A DNA stretch of 26,303 nucleotides from Roseivirga sp. UBA6061 (lineage in GTDB: Bacteria > Bacteroidota > Bacteroidia > Cytophagales > Cyclobacteriaceae): assembly GCA_002427745.1 (NCBI GenBank), contig DIYF01000148.1, forward strand, positions 1 to 26,303, in the 5' to 3' direction. A program made the translations under genes and the position numbers. The notes below the pieces were generated by a model that worked only from the letters and a program-made list of their open reading frames with translations, had not been told where the DNA came from and made no database searches. Position 1 is the stretch's first letter. Each line of letters begins with the position of its first letter. Below, in pieces: positions 9,811 through 15,811 of this stretch.

Positions 9811-9840
9811 AGCGGCTCGAAAGAGCCGCTTTTATTTTTG
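9811..9840 (+). terminator. Rho-independent terminator of the adhesin-lipoprotein operon
   Basis: A perfect 8-bp stem (agcggctc / gagccgct) closed by a GAAA tetraloop is followed by TTTATTTTT. This is a strong intrinsic terminator for rightward transcription. There is little A-tract on the left side, so it would be weaker for the leftward gene ending at 9908. Confidence 0.9.
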
Positions 9841-9907
9841 CTCAGCCCAACCGCAGGGGCTCATCCGGTACAGAAACCACAAGCGGTACTATATAAGCCA
9901 TGACAGT

Positions 9908-10117
9908 TTACTGATTGAATTCCTGGCCGATTTTTCGGATTTCATCGCGCCAGTAGGCCATTTCCAGAGCTTCTACAGCGGATTCAAATAGTGATATAGA
10001 CTCTTCCACATTATGGTGTTCATCCTGAGCCTCCAGAGCTACTTTTAGCAAATCATACTCTACACTACCCATTGTATATTGCTCAAGCAGTTCAATGCTG
10101 TTTACTTCGTTCCTCAT
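9908..10117 (-). CDS. Small acidic helical protein, paralogue of the 12118-12375 protein
   Basis: A 69-aa protein, predicted all-helical and acidic, with no signal peptide or membrane segment. It aligns end to end with the product of 12118-12375: (I/L)xLxxxY near the start, then a spacer, a helix carrying (V/I)E.L or LILLEQ-type leucines, and a (W/L)(R/K)D(E/T)(I/L)(R/Q) segment followed by I.xEx. The pattern resembles the short N-terminal helical region of Bacteroidota anti-sigma-like or TPR proteins, but the rest of such proteins is missing. It lies 95 bp downstream of the DUF427 gene on the same strand and may be in that transcript. Function unknown; a small adaptor role is only a guess. 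The ATG at 10117 is the only good start. Confidence 0.65.
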   Translation of the reverse strand: MRNEVNSIELLEQYTMGSVEYDLLKVALEAQDEHHNVEESISLFESAVEALEMAYWRDEIRKIGQEFNQ

Positions 10118-10212
10118 ATCCTTCGATCTCTTCCCGGGTAGCCACCCGAGCCAGATTAACCTTTTAAATACGTGGATAGGTTCCCTTTTCCAGCGCGGAG
10201 AGTGACGGGATG

Positions 10213-10551
10213 TCAGTTATCTATCACTTCTATTGTTAGTGAAGGATGTGTGGCAGGCACCGCTATGCGAAAAGCGATAAATGGGAAGAGCGGATTGGGT
10301 AGCCAGTACTTCCAGGCCAGCATGCTGTCTTTTGTGCCCTTTTCAGGCTTGAAATGATACCAGAAGTAAACGAATTTGTAGGGACAAATACCGGGAACTC
10401 CTGAAAAGACAAAGCCCCGGGTCTTCAGGTATTTTGAGGAGATATAGTAGTTTCCCTCAAAGGCGGTGATGCTCCAGCCCAGAGGACCTTCTGCTATCGT
10501 TTCGCCTGAAGGTTTATGTACAATGCGTATAGTCCTGTTACCTTCAGACAT
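10213..10551 (-). CDS. DUF427 domain protein
   Basis: A 112-aa protein starting with MSEGNRTIRI. The ATG at 10549-10551 overlaps the end of the upstream regulator gene by 8 bp, which suggests translational coupling. An earlier in-frame ATG at 10596 would add 15 residues lying wholly inside the regulator and is less likely. The family match rests on GPLGWSITxFEGNYYISxKYL in the first half and CPYK with AWKYxxPNP and IAFRIAVP in the second, the usual DUF427 landmarks. DUF427 proteins are small single-domain beta-rich proteins of unknown biochemical role. The aromatic-rich middle (YKFVYFWYHF) fits a buried sheet. Its tight coupling to a Crp-like regulator suggests that it works in the same response. 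Confidence 0.78.
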   Translation of the reverse strand: MSEGNRTIRIVHKPSGETIAEGPLGWSITAFEGNYYISSKYLKTRGFVFSGVPGICPYKFVYFWYHFKPEKGTKDSMLAWKYWLPNPLFPFIAFRIAVPATHPSLTIEVIDN

Positions 10552-11218
10552 GACCTGGCTTAATTCGGATGTTATACCGGTCGTACTCAAATACACCTTT
10601 TTGTCTATGGGCGCTGATCACATTGTTTACAGTCTGCCTGCTGGTAGATGTGAGTTTTGCAATGTCAGTATGGCTGTAGGGGTTTTTTGCAGTTAAAAGG
10701 CCATCTTCGTCCTGCGAGCCATTTTCCTGTACATGGTCTGTAAGGAAGTCGAGAATTCGTGTTTTGGCATCTTTATAAAGCAGATCTTCCAGCCTGCGCT
10801 CCATTTTACTCACCTTTTTCCAGGAGATTTTTGTGATGGCATTGTTGAGTCTTGGGTACTTGCTCAGTAGCTGCTCCATCATATCTGCTTCAATAAAGCA
10901 TATCTGTGTTTCTGAAAGTGTTTTGGCAAAGTAGCCCTGGCCGGAGTCTCCCATGATTCTGGATTCTCCGAAAATGTGTCCTCTACCCAATACATAGCGT
11001 AGTGTTTCGTTGCCCTTTTCATCCCGATGACCAATCTTCACCTGTCCCTTCTTGATAAAATATACAGTTTCATCAGGCTGGCCCATATCATGGATATAAG
11101 TCCCTTTCATGTAGGTTTTCATGACTAATAAGTGGCACAGTTTCATCATTTCGCTCATGCCGATGCGTGTCATCATATTGAAGGATTCCTCCAGGTACCA
11201 ATACTTTACGATATTCAT
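10544..11218 (-). CDS. Crp/Fnr-family transcriptional regulator
   Basis: A 224-aa protein of the usual Crp/Fnr length. Residues about 25-115 form the cyclic-nucleotide-binding beta roll (VYFIKKGQVKIG at 52-63, GHIFGE at 80-85), then a long dimerisation helix, and a C-terminal winged helix with a helix-turn-helix at about 180-205 (YSHTDIAKLTSTSRQTVNNV). The N-terminus lacks the Cys cluster of Fnr. The phosphate-binding GQERSA segment of E. coli CRP reads GQGYFA here, so the key Arg-Ser pair is missing and ordinary cAMP binding is doubtful. In the recognition helix SRETVGR becomes SRQTVNN, so the operator is probably not TGTGA-N6-TCACA. It is divergent from the PycTM-like gene and overlaps the DUF427 gene downstream. 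Confidence 0.92.
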   Translation of the reverse strand: MNIVKYWYLEESFNMMTRIGMSEMMKLCHLLVMKTYMKGTYIHDMGQPDETVYFIKKGQVKIGHRDEKGNETLRYVLGRGHIFGESRIMGDSGQGYFAKTLSETQICFIEADMMEQLLSKYPRLNNAITKISWKKVSKMERRLEDLLYKDAKTRILDFLTDHVQENGSQDEDGLLTAKNPYSHTDIAKLTSTSRQTVNNVISAHRQKGVFEYDRYNIRIKPGHV

Positions 11219-11340
11219 GTTCAGGAAATGAGGTCCGGGGCAAGGTGCCTGTCGAAGTTACCATTAATTGACCAAAATGTGATTTGTCCCGCAAGAGAGG
11301 GAACATATTGTGTTTTCATATAACTGCCGAAACTAAGTTC

Positions 11341-11356
11341 GGGATAGCTTCATCCC
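11341..11356. promoter_or_regulatory. Candidate 5-6-5 dyad operator between the regulator and PycTM-like gene
   Basis: The sequence gggat-agcttc-atccc is a perfect 5-bp inverted repeat with a 6-bp spacer, the geometry of Crp/Fnr operators though not their sequence. A weaker 16-bp dyad, tccc-N8-ggga, lies at 11287-11302, with its centre 54 bp away. Both are in the divergent intergenic region. Assignment to the adjacent regulator is inference. Confidence 0.35.
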
Positions 11357-11473
11357 TACCATAGATTTTTGACATTGTACTTTAGTTTACATTTCTCAAT
11401 TCTCTTCTTTTCTACTCTTCAGCTCATTGAACTAATTGCCGATGTGGAATCAGTCAGTTTTCAAAACAAGATT

Positions 11474-12112
11474 ATGAGCCAGCCCAAAAAAGACGAATCA
11501 GATAACAGGCTGTTGATGGAGGAACTCGGAGTTGATAAAAATAAGCTGAAAGAACTGAAGAAGAAGCTTTCAAAGATTGACCCGAGATCTGAGAGAGGAA
11601 CTGAGACTCTTTTCAGGCTTGCCTCTAAGAATCATTACACACTGAATACAATGGTGGACAGGAAGGCCAATATTATGATCTCCATTAATGCTATTATTCT
11701 GTCCATAATTATTGGCACGGTAATGAATCAACTGGACAGTGATCCGCATTTGGTTTATCCTGTAGTCATGCTTTTATTCACCAATCTCATTTCTATCGCC
11801 TATGCTGTTTTGGCCACCCGACCCGACCTGACACATGGCAAAATCGATTTGCACTCTGAGGCCAGAAGGAGTGCAGGCCTCCTGTTTTACGGTAATTTTC
11901 AGGACCTTAACGAAGAAGAGTATGTGACTGGCATGCGGTCACTTATCTATCAGGGAGATGATCTTTATGATGCTATTTCAAGGGATATCTATCAACTGGG
12001 CAAAAGACTGAAGGTGAAATTTGGCTTTCTCAGAAAGGCCTTTGATGTGTTTGCTGTGGGGATTGTTCTTTCAGTACTGACCTTTATCGTCTGCCATGTA
12101 TTCTTTGGCTGA
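11474..12112 (+). CDS. Pycsar-effector-like membrane protein (PycTM / DUF5706), stand-alone
   Basis: A 212-aa protein from ATG 11474 (MSQPKK). The same frame is open upstream to a TTG at 11369, but the extra 35 residues look like translated non-coding sequence. Residues 11-40 form a charged, coiled-coil-like helix. The family core follows: ERGTETLFRLASKNHY at 40-55, a DRKANIMISINAIILS segment leading into TM1 (about 66-84), TM2 (about 93-114) ending LATRPDLTHGK, the soluble loop with SAGLLFYGNF (133-142) and DLYDAISRDIYQLGKRLK, and TM3 (about 190-211). This is the fold of PycTM, the membrane effector of Pycsar antiphage systems, which acts on cyclic pyrimidine nucleotides. In many Bacteroidota proteins the same domain is fused to an HD phosphohydrolase; no HD domain is present here and no cyclase gene is in the window. 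The link to immunity is therefore open. Confidence 0.85.
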   Translation: MSQPKKDESDNRLLMEELGVDKNKLKELKKKLSKIDPRSERGTETLFRLASKNHYTLNTMVDRKANIMISINAIILSIIIGTVMNQLDSDPHLVYPVVMLLFTNLISIAYAVLATRPDLTHGKIDLHSEARRSAGLLFYGNFQDLNEEEYVTGMRSLIYQGDDLYDAISRDIYQLGKRLKVKFGFLRKAFDVFAVGIVLSVLTFIVCHVFFG

Positions 12113-12117
12113 CAGGA

Positions 12118-12375
12118 TTACAGTACCAGAGGAATGATACCGGAGTTTCTGATTTTAGACTTTTGCTCAGCCAGATACTCAGCCTCTATGTCCTGCAAAG
12201 TATCTTTCAGATATCGTTGCTCCAGAAGTATAAGCGCTGTTTGGTAACACTGAAATTCACGATCGATATCTGAATCTGAGTCTATTTCTTCCAGAGAATT
12301 GACCATAGCATCCCTGTCAATTTCGTTCCGATTATATCGATCGAAAAGGTCAATATAAATTTCTTCTTCCTCCAC
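12118..12375 (-). CDS. Small acidic helical protein, paralogue of the 9908-10117 protein
   Basis: An 85-aa protein with an acidic start (MEEEEIYIDLFDRY), predicted all-helical, no signal peptide. It aligns with the product of 9908-10117 over about 60 residues, up to a shared (L/I)(K/R)D.L..IE.E(Y/F) segment, and then has an extra basic tail ending IIPLVL. The start is GTG; the homologous region begins almost at once, the nearest upstream ATG (about 17 nt earlier) is out of frame, and no other in-frame start was found. The gene converges on the PycTM-like gene with only 5 bp between stop codons, so the two transcripts probably overlap at their 3' ends. Function unknown. Confidence 0.6.
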   Translation of the reverse strand: MEEEEIYIDLFDRYNRNEIDRDAMVNSLEEIDSDSDIDREFQCYQTALILLEQRYLKDTLQDIEAEYLAEQKSKIRNSGIIPLVL

Positions 12376-12607
12376 CTCGCAATAAGTTCCATTTTTTGAA
12401 TCTAAAAAACTAACAAATTATAGAATATGTTAAATTCAGATCCCTTCCTATCACCCGATTATCATATTACCGACAAACGGCTTCAAGCCATTTTAATTCC
12501 CCCTTATCACTTAGTGCCGGTCAACCTCAAGAGGTAATCAGCTAATTAAGCTTTTGATTGGCGGTTCTTGCGGAAAACGAAGCGAATTGCTACGCAAGAG
12601 TGCTGTT
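12376..12607. other. Intergenic region without a supported gene
   Basis: This 232-bp gap separates the response-regulator stop from the GTG of the small acidic protein, both on the minus strand. It is AT-rich and should hold the promoter of the small gene; caaattata at 12414-12422 reads TATAATTTG on the minus strand, an imperfect -7 element. A tcttgcg/cgcaaga inverted repeat at 12566-12599 has a 20-nt loop and no T-tract, so it is not a convincing terminator. Confidence 0.4.
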
Positions 12608-13288
12608 TTAGCAGACGAGTTTATAGCCATAACCGCGCACATTGAGTATTTCCACAGACTTATCTGCGCTGAGTTTTTTTCTGAGCTTGGATATGAATAC
12701 GTCCATGCTACGGGCATTAAAAAAATCATCATTACCCCAGAGTTGGTTAAGAATCAGGCTGCGGTCAGTTACGGCATTTCGGTTCTCACTGAGATGGAAA
12801 AGTAATTGAGCTTCGCGGTGTGTCAGTTGCAGTTCCTCATCGCCCAGTGTAAGTTTTTGCTTCGGTAAACTGAATTTGTAGTTTCCTATCATGATGGCTT
12901 CTTTGGACTCTCTGCGTTTCTTCCTGTCAAGTAAGGCATGAATTCTTACGATGAGCTCTTCCATGCTAAATGGCTTTTTCAGGTAGTCATTGCCACCCAG
13001 TCCAAAACCTTCTACCACATCTTCTGTACGGCTTTTGGAAGTAAGAAAGATCACGGGCACGTCCTGATTGGTGGTTCTGATCTCCTGGACCAGCGTGAAA
13101 CCATCTTTTTTTGGCATCATCACATCCAGAACCAGGATTTCCGGGTTTTCCGTCTTGTACTTATGATGAGCTTCCTCTCCGTCTTCGCAGAGGGTTACCT
13201 CAAATCCACGGGTTTCCAGGCTTTCTTTGATAATAGTACCTAAGGCAGCCTCGTCTTCGGCAAGCAAAACACGAATTTTTTCTTCCAT
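12608..13288 (-). CDS. OmpR/PhoB-family response regulator (RprY-like)
   Basis: A 226-aa two-domain regulator. The receiver domain (about 4-120) has the acidic pair Glu11-Asp12, phosphoacceptor Asp55 in VLDVMMPKKDG, Thr83 and Lys105 before Pro106, so all phosphorylation residues are present. The C-terminal winged helix (about 130-226) contains LTHREAQLLFHL, a WGNDDFFNARSMDVFISKLRKKL recognition-helix region and a closing GYGYKLV hairpin. The MEEKIRVLL start and ARSMDV segment resemble RprY of Bacteroides. Its ATG overlaps the kinase stop codon by one base, so the two are one operon. It probably binds the three GTTAAC boxes at 14836-14861, since OmpR-type regulators bind tandem direct repeats spaced one helical turn apart. 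Confidence 0.95.
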   Translation of the reverse strand: MEEKIRVLLAEDEAALGTIIKESLETRGFEVTLCEDGEEAHHKYKTENPEILVLDVMMPKKDGFTLVQEIRTTNQDVPVIFLTSKSRTEDVVEGFGLGGNDYLKKPFSMEELIVRIHALLDRKKRRESKEAIMIGNYKFSLPKQKLTLGDEELQLTHREAQLLFHLSENRNAVTDRSLILNQLWGNDDFFNARSMDVFISKLRKKLSADKSVEILNVRGYGYKLVC

Positions 13289-14796
13289 CAGATGGCTACT
13301 TCAAAGCTGGTACTGTTCGGGGTCAGAATTAACTCAATGGTGCCCCCGTGTTTTTCTATGATTTTCTTAGTGTAATAGAGCCCTATCCCGAATCCCTTTA
13401 CATCGTGCTGATTGCCCTTCGGTATGCGATAAAACTTGTCAAATACGCGTTCTTTATGCCCTTTTTCAATAAAGCCTCCATCATCTCTTACCACCACCTG
13501 AACTGTGCTTTGCTGGCTGGCCACTGATACACTGATATGTTGCCCTCCGTATTTGATGGCGTTATCTATGAGGTTGGAGAGCGCATTTTCAAGGTGAAAA
13601 GCATCCGCCTCAATCAACACATCATTGGTAGGGTCGAGCAACTCTATATGTTTGTCAGCCGTCATCAGACTGTACTTCTCTACCATGGTATGCAGTAGCA
13701 GACTCAGGTTTACAGGAGTTTTATTGAGCTGCAGCGCATCGGTTTCCAGTGTGGCTGTTTCCAAAAGCTTCTCCACCATCACATTCAGCTTTTTCAACTG
13801 ATTATTAGAGATGTCCAGGTACTTCTTCGTCTTGGCCGGATCATTTTGCTGATTGAAATTCGCGATCCCCTCAATGGCCGTGGCTACTGTGGCAATCGGG
13901 GTTTTAAATTCATGAGTGATGTTGCTGATCAGGTCATTTTTGATCTCCGCCAGTTGTTTTTGCTCGCTTATGATTTTATAAAGGTAGAGCAGTGCCCCGA
14001 TGACGGTAAGTGATATCAATAAGGAAATTATCAGATCAGTAAGTCCTCTTTTCAGAATGGTCAGAGACGCATTGGTATAGCGCATCTCCAGCATTTCAGG
14101 ACCTAGCTGATAAGTTGAGTTGGCACTGGTAGACATCACAAATTTGCGGTCATCCGGATTATTGTAATCTACCCTGGAGCTGTCGGCCCGCATTCCTCTG
14201 AAAGCAAATTCTATATCGAGATTCTTTCGGGAGAGTTCATCAGCCACATCTTTATGAAGATCACTGTAGTCAATATCCTGAGCCAGTGATATGAGAATTT
14301 GTCTGGCAAAATCATCAAAGTCTTTTTCCTGATTAAAGATGGAATCAGTGATCAGCTTGACAGAAGCCACCTGGTTGGGGTTCATTTTACTAAAGCTGGT
14401 TCCTTTTAATGTGACATTGGGGCTGTTGAGCGAGATTTTCAGATTGCTGTTGGTGATGACATTACTGTCAGAAGCTTTTCTGCCCTGATAGTTAAAGCTC
14501 TGGAAATATCGGGCATTATGCAGGGTGTCACCCGACACCCAGGGGCCCTGGAAACGGTCTATTACCCTTCCACCGGTGTTGGCACTATCTGAGAATATGA
14601 AGGCAATCTGATTTTCCTTGGCCAGCCTCGCGTAGTAAGACTCTACGGCATTGTCTAATGACTGCTGCACCTCATTCATCAGGGTCTGCTTGTTGAGCCG
14701 GTAATTCTGCATGTTTCGGTATACCTGTATCCCCACTGTTACCAGCACGGTAAAGGAAATCAGATATATAACTGCCTTGAATTTGCCCTTCTTCAC
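13288..14796 (-). CDS. Membrane sensor histidine kinase (RprX-like)
   Basis: A 502-aa protein: TM1 at about 8-26, a long extracytoplasmic sensor region (about 27-252) with no domain I recognise, TM2 at about 254-274, then the dimerisation domain with phosphoacceptor His295 in NITHEFKTP and the ATPase domain. The N box is NLIDNAIKYG (Asn412), the G1 region reads RDDGGFI (438-443; usual form DNGxGI) and the G2 box is GFGIGL (468-473). The kinase would phosphorylate the regulator encoded directly downstream. The start is GTG (14794-14796); the next Met lies after TM1, so GTG is needed for proper membrane insertion, and an in-frame stop lies two codons upstream. It is divergent from the GLPGLI/barrel operon, implying an envelope signal. 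Confidence 0.93.
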   Translation of the reverse strand: MKKGKFKAVIYLISFTVLVTVGIQVYRNMQNYRLNKQTLMNEVQQSLDNAVESYYARLAKENQIAFIFSDSANTGGRVIDRFQGPWVSGDTLHNARYFQSFNYQGRKASDSNVITNSNLKISLNSPNVTLKGTSFSKMNPNQVASVKLITDSIFNQEKDFDDFARQILISLAQDIDYSDLHKDVADELSRKNLDIEFAFRGMRADSSRVDYNNPDDRKFVMSTSANSTYQLGPEMLEMRYTNASLTILKRGLTDLIISLLISLTVIGALLYLYKIISEQKQLAEIKNDLISNITHEFKTPIATVATAIEGIANFNQQNDPAKTKKYLDISNNQLKKLNVMVEKLLETATLETDALQLNKTPVNLSLLLHTMVEKYSLMTADKHIELLDPTNDVLIEADAFHLENALSNLIDNAIKYGGQHISVSVASQQSTVQVVVRDDGGFIEKGHKERVFDKFYRIPKGNQHDVKGFGIGLYYTKKIIEKHGGTIELILTPNSTSFEVAI

Positions 14797-14800
14797 AACT

Positions 14801-14808
14801 CAAATATA
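14801..14808 (-). promoter_or_regulatory. Candidate -7 element (TATATTTG) of the kinase-regulator operon
   Basis: The plus strand caaatata reads TATATTTG on the minus strand, an exact match to the Bacteroidota TAnnTTTG -7 consensus. It ends 4 nt before the GTG start codon, so transcription from it would begin at or next to the start codon. No clear -33 TTTG lies at the expected distance upstream. Confidence 0.4.
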
Positions 14809-14835
14809 CGGACTTGGGTGAGCCCGTGATGGCTT

Positions 14836-14861
14836 GTTAACAGACGTTAACACACGTTAAC
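14836..14861. promoter_or_regulatory. Three phased GTTAAC boxes: predicted OmpR-type response-regulator site
   Basis: GTTAAC occurs at 14836-14841, 14846-14851 and 14856-14861, exactly 10 bp apart; boxes two and three share an ACGTTAAC core. Tandem direct repeats with one-helical-turn spacing are the typical site for OmpR/PhoB-type regulators. They sit between the divergent kinase-regulator and GLPGLI/barrel operons, about 22 bp upstream of TTCATTTG (14884-14891), a near match to the TAnnTTTG -7 element. This is where an activator replacing the -33 contact would bind. Confidence 0.7.
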
Positions 14862-14919
14862 CCAGTGTTTGCACTCAAGCAGGTTCATTTGTAGACGTCA
14901 AAGTTTAATTCAAAAGAAC

Positions 14920-15777
14920 ATGAAAAAGCGCAATAGCAAGACATTTATCATGACCCTGATGGCCCTGTTTATGACAGTAAGCCTCTTTGGTCAGAACTTT
15001 CAGGGGGAGGCTACTTATCAGACTTCTATGAAAATGAAAAACATGCAATTCAAGATGGAGGGCATGACTCCTCAAATGGAAGAGCAGATCAAGGCTCAGA
15101 TGCAAAAGCAGGCCCAGAAAGAATACACCCTCAAATTTAACCTGACCGAATCGGTTTGGAAGGAAGTGGAGAGTCTCGAGGGAGGAGGGCCCGCTGCGGC
15201 TTCCGGTGCCGGAGGAAATGTGGTGATCAGAATCGGAGGTTCCGGTACTAACGGATCACTTTATAAGAATACTGCCGACCAGAGGGTATTGGAAGAAACA
15301 GAACTTTTCAGCAAGCCTTTTTTGATTGATGACGAGCTCGAGACCAGAGAGTGGGAGCTTACTGATGAGTCGAAGCAAATCGGTAATTATTCAGCGTATA
15401 AGGCTATTTACTCTACTGTAAGAGAGCGCAAGACCATGACTTTTGGTGATGGTGAAGAAGGAGAGATGAAGACCATCTCTGATACAGTGAGAGTTGAAGC
15501 CTGGTATACCCCGGAGATTCCCGTGTCTCAGGGACCAGACGATTACTGGGGACTCCCTGGCCTGATACTGGAGGTGAAAAGCGGTAACATGACCTACCTG
15601 TGTACCAAAGTGGTTTTGAACCCTGAAGGTGGAGTCAATATCAAAGTTCCGTCAAAAGGCAAAAGAGTGAACCGTGAAGAGCTAAGTGCCATTCGTGAAG
15701 AAAAGACTCAGGAGATGATGAAAAACTTCAAAAACGGTAAGGGTAACAGCACCTTCAGGATAAGTAGCGGAGGATGA
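14920..15777 (+). CDS. GLPGLI-family secreted protein
   Basis: A 285-aa protein from ATG 14920 (MKKRNSKTF), giving a standard signal peptide cut near FGQ/NFQG (about residue 25). The frame runs upstream to a TTG, but that would bury the signal peptide. The family-defining motif GLPGLI is at 211-216 within a YWGLPGLILEV strand. Other visible parts are a Met-rich charged helix (37-61, seven Met), a KEYTLKFNLTESVW strand, a Gly/Ala-rich loop (88-112) and a charged C-terminal tail. GLPGLI proteins are restricted largely to Bacteroidota, and their role is not established. The neighbouring barrel gene, 34 bp downstream on the same strand, is the usual partner. Control by the adjacent two-component system is inferred from the GTTAAC boxes. 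Confidence 0.92.
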   Translation: MKKRNSKTFIMTLMALFMTVSLFGQNFQGEATYQTSMKMKNMQFKMEGMTPQMEEQIKAQMQKQAQKEYTLKFNLTESVWKEVESLEGGGPAAASGAGGNVVIRIGGSGTNGSLYKNTADQRVLEETELFSKPFLIDDELETREWELTDESKQIGNYSAYKAIYSTVRERKTMTFGDGEEGEMKTISDTVRVEAWYTPEIPVSQGPDDYWGLPGLILEVKSGNMTYLCTKVVLNPEGGVNIKVPSKGKRVNREELSAIREEKTQEMMKNFKNGKGNSTFRISSGG

Positions 15778-15811
15778 TTTCTGAATTTTTTAATGGTCAA
15801 TTCAAAACAAC

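Noticed and set aside
10552..10596. Longer DUF427 protein starting at ATG 10596
   Set aside because: The extension lies wholly inside the regulator coding sequence and adds no family residues; the ATG overlapping the regulator stop is the better start.
11369..11473. N-terminal extension of the PycTM-like protein from a TTG codon
   Set aside because: The extra 35 residues do not fit the family and overlap the likely promoter region; ATG 11474 gives a sensible start.
12566..12599. Inverted repeat considered as terminator of the response-regulator operon
   Set aside because: The loop is 20 nt and no T-tract follows on the minus strand.
12554..13243. Plus-strand frames of 83 and 101 codons
   Set aside because: They lie mostly or wholly antisense to the response regulator, whose receiver and DNA-binding motifs are complete.
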